In this document: positions 9,096 to 19,246 of the stretch, one piece after another
Layout of the letters: every line of letters begins with the position of its first letter
Position numbering within the stretch: position 1 is the first letter of the stretch
NCBI RefSeq assembly: GCF_000502955.1
Contig: NZ_AYWO01000020.1
Coordinates: forward strand, 27,374 to 91,373
Length of the DNA: 64,000 nt
Direction of reading: 5' to 3'
DNA from: Mesorhizobium sp. LNHC252B00
GTDB taxonomy: Bacteria; Pseudomonadota; Alphaproteobacteria; Rhizobiales; Rhizobiaceae
Translations under genes and position numbers: made by a program
Notes under the pieces: model-generated
What the model was told of the DNA's origin: nothing
Database searches by the model: none
Seen by the model: the letters and a program-made list of their open reading frames with translations, nothing else

Positions 9096-12000
9096 GCGGC
9101 TCAAGCCGCGTTTTCTCGATCCCCCCCGGGGCGCCGTTTCTACCGACGCTTGCCGAAGCGCTGCTTGCCGGCCGCCTTGTTCCTGGCTTTCGCTTCGACG
9201 GCGATCCGCTCGCTTTGGCCGATGTCACCATCTATGTGCCGACGCGCCGCGCCGCGCGCGCGCTGCGGGGTGTCTTCGTCGACAGCCTGGCGGCACGCGG
9301 CGGCGGCGGTTCGGCGATCCTGCCGGTTGTCCGGCCACTCGGCGAGTTCGATGAGGATGAGGCCGCGTTCGAAACCGAGGCAGCGGCGGCGATCGATCTC
9401 GCACCGCCGATAGCCGCGACTGAGCGCCTGTTGCTGCTGACGCCGCTGGTGCGCGCCTGGAAACGCCGGCTGCCGGCGCATGTCGCCGCGCTCTTCGCCG
9501 AGGAGATCGTCATCCCGGCCTCCACCGCCGATGCGATCTGGCTGGCGCGCGATCTGGCAAGGCTGATGGACGAGATCGAGACGGAAGGCACGGACTGGGC
9601 CAAGCTCACCGACCTGGTGACCGGCAATCTTGCCGGATGGTGGCAGGTGACGCTTGAATTCCTCGGCATCGTCACCGACGCCTGGCCGAAATTCCTCGCG
9701 GAAAGCGATCGCTCCAATCCAGCCGCGCATCGCAGCGCGCTGATCCGCGCCGAGGCGGCGCGGCTGCAGCGCAATCCGCCCGCTGGACCGGTCATCGCCG
9801 CCGGCTCGACCGGCTCCATTCCGGCCACCGCTGAGCTGCTTGCGGCGATCGCCCGCTTGCCCGGCGGCGCCATCGTGCTGCCAGGCCTCGACCGGACGCT
9901 GGACGAAGCGTCCTTCCAGGCAATCGCCGCGCCGGGTGCGCGTCCGGCCGTGCTAGGCCATCCGCAATATGGCCTGGCCAGGCTGATCGCCAAGATCGGG
10001 GTGTTGCGCGGCGATGTCGAGGAGATCGGCGCGCCCGTGCCACGGCTCGCGCTTCGCGCCGCCCTTGTCGGCGAAGCCCTGCGGCCGGCTGAGACCACCG
10101 AATTTTGGGCCGAGACGCGCAATGGCTTTTCGACGTCCGATATCGCCGGGGCATTCGCCGGCGTGACCTTGCTCGAAGCAGCCAGCGAACGCGACGAAGC
10201 CGTGGCCATTGCCGTGGCGCTCAAGCGCGCGGTCGAAGTATCAGGCCAAAAGGCCGCTCTCGTCACCGGCGACCGCGCGCTGGCGCGGCGCGTCTCGGTC
10301 GAGCTCCAGCGCTTCGGCGTCGTCGCAGACGATTCCGGCGGCACCTCGCTCGCCAACACCCCGCCGGCCAGCCTGCTCCGGCTGGCGCTCGAAGCGGTGT
10401 TCCGGCCAGGCGATCCGGTAGGCCTGCTGTCGCTGCTCAAGCATCCGCTGCTTGGCCTCGGCCTCGAACGGGCTGATGTGCGCCATGCTGCGGAACTGGT
10501 CGAACTGGTGGCGCTGCGCGGCGGCACAGGCCGTCCCGACATCGTTTCGTTGCCGGAACTATTCGAGGCTCGCCTCACCGGCCTGGGCAGCGGCAGCCGG
10601 CCGCCCTTCTGGTTTTCCCGGTTGACCGTGCGCGCCATCGAAAGCGCACGGAATTTGCTGGACCGTCTCACGCAAGCACTGGCGCCACTTGCGGCTTTCC
10701 GGGGCCAGGATGACGCCGACCTTGCCGCGCTGGTCACAGCCAGCGTCGTCGCACTCGAAAATCTCGGCCGCACCGCCGATGGCGGCCTTGGCGAACTCTA
10801 TGCCGGTGACGCCGGCGAAAAGCTTGCCGAACTGCTGCGCGGGTTGGTCGCGGCTTCCGCATCGCTGTCCTTCGCGGCGAGCGAATGGCCAGACGTGATG
10901 GCGGCGCTGATCGCGCCAGAAACGGTCAAGCCGGCGCAAGGCACCGACAGGAACATCGCTATCTGGGGCGCGCTGGAAGCACGCTTGCAGACTGTCGACA
11001 CGCTGGTCATCGGCGGGCTGAACGAGGGCGTATGGCCGCGCAAGCCCGAGAGCGACCGCTTCATGTCGCGGCTGATGAAGACTGGCATCGATCTCGAACC
11101 GCCGGAACGGCGCATCGGCCTTGCCGCGCATGATTTCCAGATGGCCATGGGCGCGAAGAAGGTGCTGCTGGCCCGCTCGGCGCGTGCCGGCGATGCACCG
11201 GCGGTGCCGTCGCGCTGGTTGCAGCGCCTGCTCACGTTCATCGGCAACGACCAGGCGGCAGCGCTGCGCCGCCGTGGTGACGAACTGCTCACCTGGGCGC
11301 GCGCACTCGACTCCGGTCCAAGACAGGATTTCGCGCCGCGGCCGCAGCCGAGGCCGCCCTTGTCAGTGCGCCCTGGCCATTTCTCGGTCACCGAGATCGA
11401 GACACTGCGCCGTGATCCCTATGCCGTCTACGCAAGACGAATCCTCGGCCTGGTGCCGCTCGATCCGGTCATCCGCGACCCCGGTGCGGCCGAGCGCGGC
11501 ACGCTGTTCCATGCCATCCTGCACCTGTTCGCGGCACGCGTCGCCGATCCACGTGCTCCCGATGCGCTCGCCGGCCTCATATCAGCGGGCCGTGCCTGTT
11601 TTGCCGATGCAGCCCTTCCAGCCGATGTCGAAGCGGTGTGGTGGCCGCGTTTCGAAAAACTTGCCACCAACATCATCGAGTGGGAACGCACGCGCGCCGG
11701 CGCGGTGATCCGGCGGCATGCCGAGGAGCGCGCCGGAAAGACCGTCGTTGGCCAGTCCGGCGTGACGCTGTCCGGCTATGCCGACCGTGTCGACCTGCTG
11801 GCTGGCGGCATAGCCGACATACTGGACTACAAGACCGGATCCTCGCCGTCCAAGGCGCAGGCGCACACGCTGCTGGCGCCGCAACTGGCGCTGGAGGGCG
11901 CGCTGCTCAGGCGCGGAGCCTTCAAGGATTTGGGCGCGCGTGAACCGTCGCAACTGGCCTTCATCAGGTTGAAGCCGAATGGCGAAGTGTTCGAAGAATC

Positions 12001-12226
12001 CATCCTCGAACACAACCGCCAGCCGCGCACCGCAGCCGATCTTGCCGAAGAGGCCTGGGCGCGGCTGGAAAAGCTGTTGATCCACTATGCCGACCCGGCG
12101 ACCGGTTACCTGTCGCGCGCGCTGCCGTTTCGCGAGGGCGAGACCGATGGCGATTACGACCATCTTGCCCGCGTGCTGGAATGGTCGGCCGGCGGCGACG
12201 CCGGTGACGAGGGAGGGGAGGCATGA
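9092..12226 (+). CDS. addB: AddB subunit of the AddAB double-strand-break repair nuclease
   Basis: The 1044-residue protein has an inactivated helicase-like N-terminus and a C-terminal RecB-family nuclease domain containing GYADRVDLL and ILDYKTG near residues 895-915. AddAB resects double-strand ends until it meets a recombination hotspot and then loads RecA. Only one cysteine is present in the whole protein (in GRACFA), so the four-cysteine iron-sulfur cluster of Bacillus AddB cannot form. The gene overlaps both its upstream neighbour and addA by four bases (ATGA). Confidence 0.93.
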   Translation: MSGSSRVFSIPPGAPFLPTLAEALLAGRLVPGFRFDGDPLALADVTIYVPTRRAARALRGVFVDSLAARGGGGSAILPVVRPLGEFDEDEAAFETEAAAAIDLAPPIAATERLLLLTPLVRAWKRRLPAHVAALFAEEIVIPASTADAIWLARDLARLMDEIETEGTDWAKLTDLVTGNLAGWWQVTLEFLGIVTDAWPKFLAESDRSNPAAHRSALIRAEAARLQRNPPAGPVIAAGSTGSIPATAELLAAIARLPGGAIVLPGLDRTLDEASFQAIAAPGARPAVLGHPQYGLARLIAKIGVLRGDVEEIGAPVPRLALRAALVGEALRPAETTEFWAETRNGFSTSDIAGAFAGVTLLEAASERDEAVAIAVALKRAVEVSGQKAALVTGDRALARRVSVELQRFGVVADDSGGTSLANTPPASLLRLALEAVFRPGDPVGLLSLLKHPLLGLGLERADVRHAAELVELVALRGGTGRPDIVSLPELFEARLTGLGSGSRPPFWFSRLTVRAIESARNLLDRLTQALAPLAAFRGQDDADLAALVTASVVALENLGRTADGGLGELYAGDAGEKLAELLRGLVAASASLSFAASEWPDVMAALIAPETVKPAQGTDRNIAIWGALEARLQTVDTLVIGGLNEGVWPRKPESDRFMSRLMKTGIDLEPPERRIGLAAHDFQMAMGAKKVLLARSARAGDAPAVPSRWLQRLLTFIGNDQAAALRRRGDELLTWARALDSGPRQDFAPRPQPRPPLSVRPGHFSVTEIETLRRDPYAVYARRILGLVPLDPVIRDPGAAERGTLFHAILHLFAARVADPRAPDALAGLISAGRACFADAALPADVEAVWWPRFEKLATNIIEWERTRAGAVIRRHAEERAGKTVVGQSGVTLSGYADRVDLLAGGIADILDYKTGSSPSKAQAHTLLAPQLALEGALLRRGAFKDLGAREPSQLAFIRLKPNGEVFEESILEHNRQPRTAADLAEEAWARLEKLLIHYADPATGYLSRALPFREGETDGDYDHLARVLEWSAGGDAGDEGGEA

Positions 12227-15200
12227 AAAAGGCCTATCCCATCCCGAGCGACACCGCGACCAGCCAGGCCCGCGCCGCCGACCCTCAGAATTCCGCCTGG
12301 CTGTCGGCGAACGCCGGCTCCGGCAAGACCCATGTGTTGGCCCAGCGCGTCATCCGGCTGCTGCTGCGCGGCACCGATCCGTCGAAGATACTGTGCCTGA
12401 CCTACACGCGCGCCGCCGCCGCCAACATGTCCAATCGGGTTTTCTCGACACTGTCGGAATGGACGACGCTTGGTGACGCGGATCTGGCGGCAAAGGTCGA
12501 GGCGCTGGAAGGCCGGCGGCCGGATCCAGAGACCATGCGCCGGGCGCGGCGCCTTTTCGCCGAGGCGCTGGAAACGCCCGGCGGCCTGAAGATCCAGACC
12601 ATTCACGCCTTCTGCGAATCCGTGCTGCACCAGTTCCCTCTGGAGGCCAACATCCCGGCCCATTTCGAGATGCTCGATGGCCAGATGGAGGCTTCGCTGT
12701 TTGCCGCGGCGCGCCGCGACATGATTTCCGGCACTGCCGCCGGCGACCGGGATCTGGCCGAGGCCTTTGCCACCATCCTCGACCGTGGCGGTGAGGCCGG
12801 GCTCGATGCCTTGCTAGGCGAGATCGTGCGCAAGCGCGACGGCTTGCGCAATTTCATCGACGCGGTCGGACGCGACGGCACGCGCTTCCAGGCATTGGTC
12901 GACGAATTCCATTTCCGCCGCGGTCAGACCGCCGAAGGAATAGCGGCATCGGTCTGGCCGTTGCCGGGCTTCCTGCCCGATTATTTTGCCGGCTTTGCCC
13001 AGGCCGCCGATGCCGCCGATGCCAGGACGGTGCTGAACAACATCCTCCCCTATGCGCGCCAGGCCTTCGCCGAGAACGATCCCATTCGCCGCCTGCAATT
13101 GCTCGCAAGAGCCTTCCTCAAGACCGATGGCGACGCCTACGACCCGGCAAAAGCCTTCAAGAAGGCGCTGGTCGACCGACTGCCGGATCTGGCGGAGCGC
13201 TATCTCTCAGCAGCCAGTACGATCGTTGAAACCGTCGATCGGCTGGCCCTGTTCCGGATGCTGGAAGGCACGGTTGCCGCGCTGACCATCGCCGACTGGC
13301 TGATCGCCCGCTACGAAGTGCTGAAGCGCAGCCGCGGCTTTCTCGACTTCAACGACCTGATCACCCGCACCGTCAACCTTCTGGCGCGGCCCGATGCCGG
13401 CCCCTGGGTGCAATACAAGCTCGACCAGGGCATCGACCACATCCTGCTCGACGAGGCACAGGACACCAGCCCGGATCAATGGGAGGTTGTGAAGCGGCTG
13501 GCGGAAGAGTTCTTTGCCGGCTTCGGCGCCCGCGACAGGGTCCATCGCACGGTCTTTGCCGTCGGTGACGAGAAGCAGTCGATCTATTCCTTCCAGGGTG
13601 CGGCGCCGGATTCCTTCGCCGACAGCCGGCTGTTGTTTGCTGGCAGGGTGCGCGACGCCGAGGCGTCCTTCGCCGATCTCAAGCTGACCTGGTCGTTCCG
13701 CTCGACCGACGATGTTCTGGCCGCCGTCGACCGCGTCTTCGCAGATCCCCTGGTGCGGCGCGGCATCAGTCACGATCCCGATCCGCTGAGCCACAAGGCG
13801 ATCCGCACCGATGCGCCGGGCTATGTCGAGGTCTGGCCATCGGTCGGCGCCGACGTCGTCGACGAGCCCGACGATTGGACGCAAGCCATCGACCATGCGC
13901 ATGCGCCGGCGGTGCGCGTGGCCGAGAACGTCGCCGCCACCATTGCCGGCTGGATCGGCACCAGTGAGATCATCGAAGGCCGCGGCAAGCGGCTGCGGCC
14001 TGGCGACGTGCTAGTGCTGGTGCGCAAGCGTGACCGCTTCGTCCATGCGCTGACCCGGGCGCTCAAACGCCGCGACATCCCGGTCGCCGGCGCCGACCGG
14101 CTGAGCCTGCCCGGCCATATCGCCGTCAAGGACCTGATCGCGCTTGGCCATCTCCTGATCCAGCCGCAGGACGATCTGTCGCTCGCCGCCGTGCTGCGCA
14201 GTCCGATCTTCGATTTGCCCGAGGAGGAGCTGTTCACGCTCGCTGCGCAGAGGGCAGCTGGGCTGTCGTTGCTCGCATCGCTGCGCCAGCGTGCCGGCGA
14301 AAGCGAGCGACTGACAAAGATCGTCGCGCAATTGGACATCTGGACAAATGAGGCCGCCTTCAAGCCGGTGTTCGAGTTCTATGCCGGGCTGCTGGCGCGC
14401 GATGGCGTGCGCAAAAAGATGATCGCGCGGCTCGGGCCTGAGGCCGGTGACATTCTCGACGAGTTCCTGAGTTTCTGCCTCGCCGAGGAGCGAACCGGCC
14501 TGCCTGGGCTGGAAGCCTTCCTGTCGACACTGGAAAACGCCGGTCCCGAGATCAAGCGTGAGATGGACCAGACCCGCGACGAGGTCCGGGTCATGACCGT
14601 GCATGCCGCCAAGGGCCTGGAGGCGCCGGTCGTGTTCCTGGTCGATGGCGGTTCCGCCCCGTTCAGCGACCAGCATCTGCCGCGCCTGATGCCCTTTGAC
14701 GGCTCCGGCGCCACCTGGGATGGCAAGGGCTATCTCTGGCGCTCGGCCAGCGACGTCGCCAACGGCTTTTCCAAAGCAGCGGCAGCGCGGGCACGGGAAC
14801 TTGCCGACGACGAATACCGCCGGCTGCTCTATGTCGGCATGACCCGTGCCGAGGACCGGCTGATCGTCTGCGGCTATCACGGCAAGCGGGCGCCGAACGC
14901 CGGCACCTGGCACTCGATCGTCAGCCGTGCACTGGTCGGCGCTCCGGAGAGCCAGCAGCATCCGCATCCCGCCGGCGGCGAGCCGGCGCATCGTTTCCAT
15001 GTCACGAAGCTGCCGCCGGTCGCACTGGTATCCAGCGAGCAGGCACGGCAGGCCGACGCTTTCGAGCCTTTGCCGTCGGGCCTGTTCCGGCCCTTGCCGC
15101 CGTTCGAGGACTTGCCGCGTCCCCTGTCGCCATCCGGCGCCGCGGCGCTGATCGACGAAGGCAAGGAAGCCGTGATCGACAAGGCGTCGCCGGTTATCGA

Positions 15201-15741
15201 TGCCGATGCGGAGCCAGGTTTTGCCGTGCTGCGCGGGCTTGCCCTGCACAAGCTGCTGCAGATGCTGCCTGGCATTGCCGAGCACGAGCGCCAGGGCGCG
15301 GCGGAACGCTACCTCGCACGAACGGGTGCGGAATGGCCTCCGTCGGAGCGGGAGAAGGGCCTGGCTTCGGTGACCGCCATCCTTGCCGACGCCAGCTTCG
15401 GTCCGCTGTTTGCGCCGTCGTCGCGTGCCGAAGTCGCGATCATGGGCAGCCTGGAGGTCAAGGGCAAAAAGCGCTCGATTTCCGGCAAGATCGACCGGCT
15501 GGCGGTGACGCCGGACAGTGTGTCGATCGTCGACTACAAGACCAACCGGCCGGCACCCGCCTCTCTGGCCGAGGTGCCGCCGGCCTATGTCCTGCAGCTG
15601 GCGCTCTATCGTGCCCTGCTGCAACCGCTTTATCCCGGTCGCGCGGTCCAGGCGGCCTTGCTGTTCACCGAGGCGCCGCGGCTGATCGAGCTGCCGGCGG
15701 GCGCCATGGATGACGCCCTTGCTCGACTCACGGGAGCGTGA
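12223..15741 (+). CDS. addA: AddA helicase/nuclease subunit
   Basis: This 1172-residue UvrD-type helicase has a C-terminal nuclease. Motifs in order are Walker [10 protein letters not shown] (about residues 29-37), [11 protein letters not shown], the Walker B region [46 protein letters not shown], and the nuclease segment ISGKIDRLA ... IVDYKTNRP. It forms the AddAB complex with the overlapping upstream gene and processes double-strand breaks for RecA-dependent repair. The 577-residue open frame on the opposite strand is a codon-bias shadow. The trxA start lies 75 bases downstream. Confidence 0.96.
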   Translation: MKKAYPIPSDTATSQARAADPQNSAWLSANAGSGKTHVLAQRVIRLLLRGTDPSKILCLTYTRAAAANMSNRVFSTLSEWTTLGDADLAAKVEALEGRRPDPETMRRARRLFAEALETPGGLKIQTIHAFCESVLHQFPLEANIPAHFEMLDGQMEASLFAAARRDMISGTAAGDRDLAEAFATILDRGGEAGLDALLGEIVRKRDGLRNFIDAVGRDGTRFQALVDEFHFRRGQTAEGIAASVWPLPGFLPDYFAGFAQAADAADARTVLNNILPYARQAFAENDPIRRLQLLARAFLKTDGDAYDPAKAFKKALVDRLPDLAERYLSAASTIVETVDRLALFRMLEGTVAALTIADWLIARYEVLKRSRGFLDFNDLITRTVNLLARPDAGPWVQYKLDQGIDHILLDEAQDTSPDQWEVVKRLAEEFFAGFGARDRVHRTVFAVGDEKQSIYSFQGAAPDSFADSRLLFAGRVRDAEASFADLKLTWSFRSTDDVLAAVDRVFADPLVRRGISHDPDPLSHKAIRTDAPGYVEVWPSVGADVVDEPDDWTQAIDHAHAPAVRVAENVAATIAGWIGTSEIIEGRGKRLRPGDVLVLVRKRDRFVHALTRALKRRDIPVAGADRLSLPGHIAVKDLIALGHLLIQPQDDLSLAAVLRSPIFDLPEEELFTLAAQRAAGLSLLASLRQRAGESERLTKIVAQLDIWTNEAAFKPVFEFYAGLLARDGVRKKMIARLGPEAGDILDEFLSFCLAEERTGLPGLEAFLSTLENAGPEIKREMDQTRDEVRVMTVHAAKGLEAPVVFLVDGGSAPFSDQHLPRLMPFDGSGATWDGKGYLWRSASDVANGFSKAAAARARELADDEYRRLLYVGMTRAEDRLIVCGYHGKRAPNAGTWHSIVSRALVGAPESQQHPHPAGGEPAHRFHVTKLPPVALVSSEQARQADAFEPLPSGLFRPLPPFEDLPRPLSPSGAAALIDEGKEAVIDKASPVIDADAEPGFAVLRGLALHKLLQMLPGIAEHERQGAAERYLARTGAEWPPSEREKGLASVTAILADASFGPLFAPSSRAEVAIMGSLEVKGKKRSISGKIDRLAVTPDSVSIVDYKTNRPAPASLAEVPPAYVLQLALYRALLQPLYPGRAVQAALLFTEAPRLIELPAGAMDDALARLTGA

Positions 15742-15815
15742 CACAACACCTGCTTGAAGAAGGGCGCGATCACCACCACATTTGGTGCGACGAAAAATTT
15801 CGAAAGGATTTCCGC

Positions 15816-16139
15816 ATGACCACCGTCAAGGTCGACAAGAGCAATTTCCAGGCCGATGTGCTTAACGCCAGCGTACCGGTCGTCGTCGATTTCTGGGCGG
15901 AATGGTGCGGTCCCTGCAAGATGATCGCGCCGGCGCTTGAGGATATCGCCACCGAACTTGGCGCCAAGATCAAGATTGCCAAGCTGAACATCGACGAGAA
16001 TCCCGAGCTTGCCGCGCAGTTCGGCGTGCGCTCGATCCCGACGCTGATGATCTTCAAGGGCGGCGAAGTGGCCGACATGAAGGTCGGTGCGGCGCCCAAG
16101 ACCGCGCTGTCGCACTGGATCAATGGCAGCCTCGCCTGA
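15816..16139 (+). CDS. trxA: Thioredoxin
   Basis: The 107-residue cytosolic thioredoxin has the redox motif WCGPCK and the conserved cis-proline context RSIPTLM. ATG 15816 is preferred over an upstream in-frame start at 15738 because it gives the standard thioredoxin length. It follows addA closely, an arrangement common in rhizobia, and is closed by a strong terminator. Confidence 0.96.
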   Translation: MTTVKVDKSNFQADVLNASVPVVVDFWAEWCGPCKMIAPALEDIATELGAKIKIAKLNIDENPELAAQFGVRSIPTLMIFKGGEVADMKVGAAPKTALSHWINGSLA

Positions 16140-16161
16140 TCCATCTGAAATTCCTGATATC

Positions 16162-16188
16162 AAGCCCGGCCTCGCGCCGGGCTTTTTG
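16162..16188 (+). terminator. Rho-independent terminator of trxA
   Basis: AAGCCCGGC pairs with GCCGGGCTT across a five-base loop and is followed by TTT. It starts 22 bases after the trxA stop. Confidence 0.88.
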
Positions 16189-16199
16189 TTGGCGTCGTC

Positions 16200-16299
16200 T
16201 ACAGCGCCGCGCGTCCTCGGACGCGCAAAGGACGCTGTAGCAGTTTGATTGGCGCATGATCCTTTCAGAAAATCGATTCCGATTTTCTGGGTCATGCGC
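16200..16299. repeat. Two adjacent palindromic repeats
   Basis: The first palindrome (16200-16239) begins TACAGCG, contains CGCGCGTCC facing GGACGCGC, and ends CGCTGTA. The second (16252-16299) begins GCGCATGATCC, has a central pairing CAGAAAATCG/CGATTTTCTG and ends GTCATGCGC. Both are non-coding and sit between the trxA terminator and the cupin gene. Confidence 0.7.
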
Positions 16300-16365
16300 T
16301 GCCACGCTCTGGCCCTCGCGTCCGGCCACTCCATGTCATCTGCTTGAGGGAGATAGGAGAACCCA

Positions 16366-16647
16366 ATGACCGGATCCGCCAAGGCCACCGTCTTCATCGA
16401 CAATGAACGCGTCATCGTCACCGAATACCGCTTCGCGCCGGGCGAGAACACCGGCTGGCACCGCCACGGCCACGACTATGTCGTCGTGCCGCTGATGGAC
16501 GGCAAGGTAAAGCTGTTGACCAAGGACGGCGAATCCTTCGCCGAGATGAAGAAGGGCGCGCCCTATTTCCGCAAGGAGGGCGTCGAGCACGACGTCATCA
16601 ACGCCAATGACGGTGAATACGCCTTCATCGAGATCGAGCTGAAGTGA
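16366..16647 (+). CDS. Small cupin-domain protein
   Basis: The 93-residue single-domain cupin has the first metal motif as WHRHGHDY (His32, His34, His36), with PYFRKEGVEHDV supplying the later His. The fold is a small β-barrel that normally binds a divalent metal. A Shine-Dalgarno-like GAGGGAGATAGGAG sits just ahead of the ATG. Neither neighbour suggests a pathway, so the substrate is unknown; ligand-binding, isomerase or dioxygenase roles are all possible for such proteins. Confidence 0.8.
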   Translation: MTGSAKATVFIDNERVIVTEYRFAPGENTGWHRHGHDYVVVPLMDGKVKLLTKDGESFAEMKKGAPYFRKEGVEHDVINANDGEYAFIEIELK

Positions 16648-16719
16648 TGGACTGCCATCAGCTGCCATCTTGATGGCAGGAGCAAAAAAGGCTATATCTT
16701 TCTCAAAAGGGAGTTTGAA

Positions 16720-16968
16720 ATGGCCGAACCCCAGCTTTCCGTCCGCAGCGCAAAAGCACGTGATCTTGCGCATCGACTCGCTCGTCGCGAAAACCGCTCA
16801 ATAGCTGATATCGTCGAACGCGCGCTTGAATCCTATGAGATTCGGGAGGCCGGGCGAGAACCGGCATCCGCCTTCTACTCTCGCCTGACGGCAAGCGTTG
16901 GCGTCGACATCGATCTGGAAGAAATCATCCGGGAAAGCCGCAAGGTCCATACAGGGCCGGAGCTTTGA
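16720..16968 (+). CDS. vapB: VapB-type antitoxin
   Basis: The 82-residue protein has an N-terminal ribbon-helix-helix-like DNA-binding segment (LSVRSAKARDLAHRLARREN, then SIADIVERAL) and a charged C-terminal tail suited to toxin binding. It overlaps the PIN-domain toxin gene by four bases (TTGA), the standard antitoxin-first arrangement. It should neutralise the toxin and, with it, repress its own promoter in the short gap after the cupin gene. Assignment to the Rv0623-like VapB family is by pattern and context. Confidence 0.85.
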   Translation: MAEPQLSVRSAKARDLAHRLARRENRSIADIVERALESYEIREAGREPASAFYSRLTASVGVDIDLEEIIRESRKVHTGPEL

Positions 16969-17378
16969 TTTTCGTCGACACCAATGTGATTTCAGAGAGC
17001 CTTAGAAAGGCGCCTGACGTGGCTGTCATGGCTTGGCTGGTCCGCAACGATGCCGAACTGGCGCTTCCTACGGTGGCGATTGCCGAAATCGCTTTCGGCA
17101 TCCAAAAGATACGACCTGACGAGCGTGCCGATCGCCTGGAGCAAGGTCTCTCCCAATGGCGCCATCGCTTTGCCGGTCGCATTTTTGGGCTGACGGAGGA
17201 GGCGGCTCTGGCTTATGGCGAGATTATGGGAACGGCGACGCGCCGTGGCCGGGGCATGTCGGCACCCGATGGCATGATTGCAGCGATAGTGCGCGTGAAT
17301 GGCGGTCAGCTGGCAACGCGTAACCTGAACGACTTCGGCCCGGCCAACCTTGAGCTGATCTCACCTTGGGATTTCTAG
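16965..17378 (+). CDS. vapC: VapC-type PIN-domain ribonuclease toxin
   Basis: The 137-residue PIN domain has all four expected acidic residues in place: Asp5 in FVDTNVIS, Glu41 in AIAEIAFG, Asp102 in SAPDGMIAA and Asp123 in TRNLNDF. These coordinate the metal ions for RNA cleavage. It starts at TTG 16965, overlapping the antitoxin stop. This pair looks complete and functional, unlike the broken PIN toxin near 61.8 kb. The RNA target cannot be told from the sequence. Confidence 0.9.
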   Translation: MIFVDTNVISESLRKAPDVAVMAWLVRNDAELALPTVAIAEIAFGIQKIRPDERADRLEQGLSQWRHRFAGRIFGLTEEAALAYGEIMGTATRRGRGMSAPDGMIAAIVRVNGGQLATRNLNDFGPANLELISPWDF

Positions 17379-17412
17379 GGCGTCTCACCGTTCACGGAAA
17401 AGGCGGAATGCT

Positions 17413-17832
17413 CTACCAGTCGGCGATGCGATCGCCGCCGACGAATTGCGCACTTTTTTCGGTATATTCGAACAGCTCGATCTTCACGCCGTTGGGATCG
17501 CGTATCCAGGCTTGAAACGTGTCGTCGCAGGCGTGCTTCTTATCCGTGACATCGACGCCTTTCGATTTGATATGGGCGATCGCCGCGTCGATGTTTTCAA
17601 CCTCAAGGCAAAAGTGGTTGATCTGGTTGTGCTCGCTATAAGCAGTGCCGTCCTTCTGAAACACCTCGACATGGCTGCTGCCGCCGCAATTGAGGTAGAA
17701 CCCGAAAATCTTGCCGTCGCGCAGGAAATTGAACTGGGTGTCGAGGCCGAGCACGTCGCGATAGAAGCTTCGCGTCGCTTCCAGGTCATGCGCGAAGATG
17801 CAGACATGGGCGAGCTGCCTGACCTTGATCAT
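17413..17832 (-). CDS. VOC/glyoxalase-family protein
   Basis: The 139-residue protein has the paired βαβββ glyoxalase fold: an N-terminal LAHVCIFAHDLEATRSFY with a candidate metal His9, a central NHFCLEV and the C-terminal VKIELFEY with the last Glu ligand. It may be lactoylglutathione lyase-like or a small dioxygenase/isomerase. The start is ATG 17832; the frame runs further upstream only as a shadow of folC. It is the last gene of the minus-strand folC/trp-type block, 26 bases after the folC stop. Confidence 0.82.
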   Translation of the reverse strand: MIKVRQLAHVCIFAHDLEATRSFYRDVLGLDTQFNFLRDGKIFGFYLNCGGSSHVEVFQKDGTAYSEHNQINHFCLEVENIDAAIAHIKSKGVDVTDKKHACDDTFQAWIRDPNGVKIELFEYTEKSAQFVGGDRIADW

Positions 17833-17858
17833 GACTGGCTCCTCTCGAAGGTCTGGCC

Positions 17859-19184
17859 TCAGGTCGGCGGCGTGCCGTTCTCGGCCAGCACCGCGCCAGC
17901 CAGGTACAATGAACCGCCGATCAGGATGCGCGGCGGCGGGCCGTCCCAGGTGTCGCGCAGCAGCATCAGCGCATTGGCAACCGAACTCACCGGCTCGGCC
18001 GTCAGTCCCGCTTCCGTCGCGCGGATCGCCAGTTCGTCGTTCGGCACGCCGGCCTCGCTGAGGCTCACCGGCACCGTGTAGACATGCCGGGCAAGGCCTT
18101 TGAAAGCCCGGAAATAGCCGCTCTGGTCCTTGGTGTTGATCATGCCGGAAATGAGCAAGAGCGGACGCGGGTTCTTTTCTTCCTGCTCGGCTAGCGCTTC
18201 GGCAACCACCATGCCGGCGCCCGGATTGTGGCCGCCGTCCAGCCAGATGTCGGCACCCTTCGGTGCCAGTTCCGCCAGCCGGCCCTGCGCCAGCTTCTGC
18301 ATGCGGCCGGGCCAAGCGACATTGATCATCGCCTTTTCGGCGGCGCGATGGCTGATCTCGAAACCGGCCGCCTTGACCGCGGCGATCGCCGCCGCCGCAT
18401 TGGCGAACTGGTGGCGCCCCGGCAGCCGTGGCGGCGGCAGGTCCATCAACCCGTCCTCGTCCTGGTAGACCATGCGGCCGTTTTCTTCATAGGCGAGGAA
18501 ATCCTGGCCGTAGACGAAGGTCGGGCACTCAAGCCGATCGGCGGTTTCGATCAGCACCTGCAGTGCTGTCTCGCTTTCCTGTGCGCCGATGACCACCGGG
18601 CAGCCAGGCTTGATGATCCCGGCCTTTTCGGCGGCGATCAGTTCGACACGGTCGCCGAGATAGGCCTCGTGATCGAGCGACACCGGCATGATCACCGATA
18701 CGGCCGGCTCCTTGACGACATTGGTGGCGTCGAAACGGCCGCCGAGCCCGACCTCGATGATGGCGGCATCGGCCTGGTGTTCGGAAAACAGGAGGAAGGT
18801 GACAGCGGTGAGGATCTCGAAGACGGTAATCGTCTCACCTTCGTTGGCCCTGGCGACGCGCGCTATGGCATCGGCGAACACCCTGTCCTCGACCAGCCTG
18901 CCGCCGCCATCGGCGGCCAGCCGGTAGCGCTCATGCCAATTGACCAGATGCGGCGAGGTGTGGACATGGACGCGGTAGTCCGCTGCCTCGAGCAGGGCGC
19001 GCGAAAACGCGGCGCACGAACCCTTGCCATTGGTGCCGGCGATGTGGATGACCGGCGGCAGCCGGTCCTGCGGGTTGTCAAGCCGCTCCAGCAGCCGCGA
19101 AATGCGGTCGAGCGAAAGGTCGAAGCCTTTCGGGTGAAGCGCCATCAGGGCTTCGATTTCGCGGTCGGCGGCAAGCGTCATCAT
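17859..19184 (-). CDS. folC: Folylpolyglutamate/dihydrofolate synthase
   Basis: The 441-residue Mur-ligase-family enzyme has the signatures HIAGTNGKGS (P-loop) and SPHLVNWHERYRL near the N-terminus, LGGRFDATNV centrally and LDGGHNPGAG in the C-terminal domain. It adds glutamate to dihydropteroate and folates, an ATP-dependent cytosolic step. Its place after trpA and accD is the usual rhizobial order. A 436-residue opposite-strand frame is a shadow. Confidence 0.95.
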   Translation of the reverse strand: MMTLAADREIEALMALHPKGFDLSLDRISRLLERLDNPQDRLPPVIHIAGTNGKGSCAAFSRALLEAADYRVHVHTSPHLVNWHERYRLAADGGGRLVEDRVFADAIARVARANEGETITVFEILTAVTFLLFSEHQADAAIIEVGLGGRFDATNVVKEPAVSVIMPVSLDHEAYLGDRVELIAAEKAGIIKPGCPVVIGAQESETALQVLIETADRLECPTFVYGQDFLAYEENGRMVYQDEDGLMDLPPPRLPGRHQFANAAAAIAAVKAAGFEISHRAAEKAMINVAWPGRMQKLAQGRLAELAPKGADIWLDGGHNPGAGMVVAEALAEQEEKNPRPLLLISGMINTKDQSGYFRAFKGLARHVYTVPVSLSEAGVPNDELAIRATEAGLTAEPVSSVANALMLLRDTWDGPPPRILIGGSLYLAGAVLAENGTPPT

Positions 19185-19246
19185 GGAAGAATCCTATGCG
19201 GGCCGCAAAGCACGCGCAATCGTGGTTCGGGGCGCACGATGTCGCG

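Noticed and set aside
14011-15744. A 577-codon open frame opposite addA
   Set aside because: It is antisense to clear AddA helicase motifs and shows no recognisable domain.
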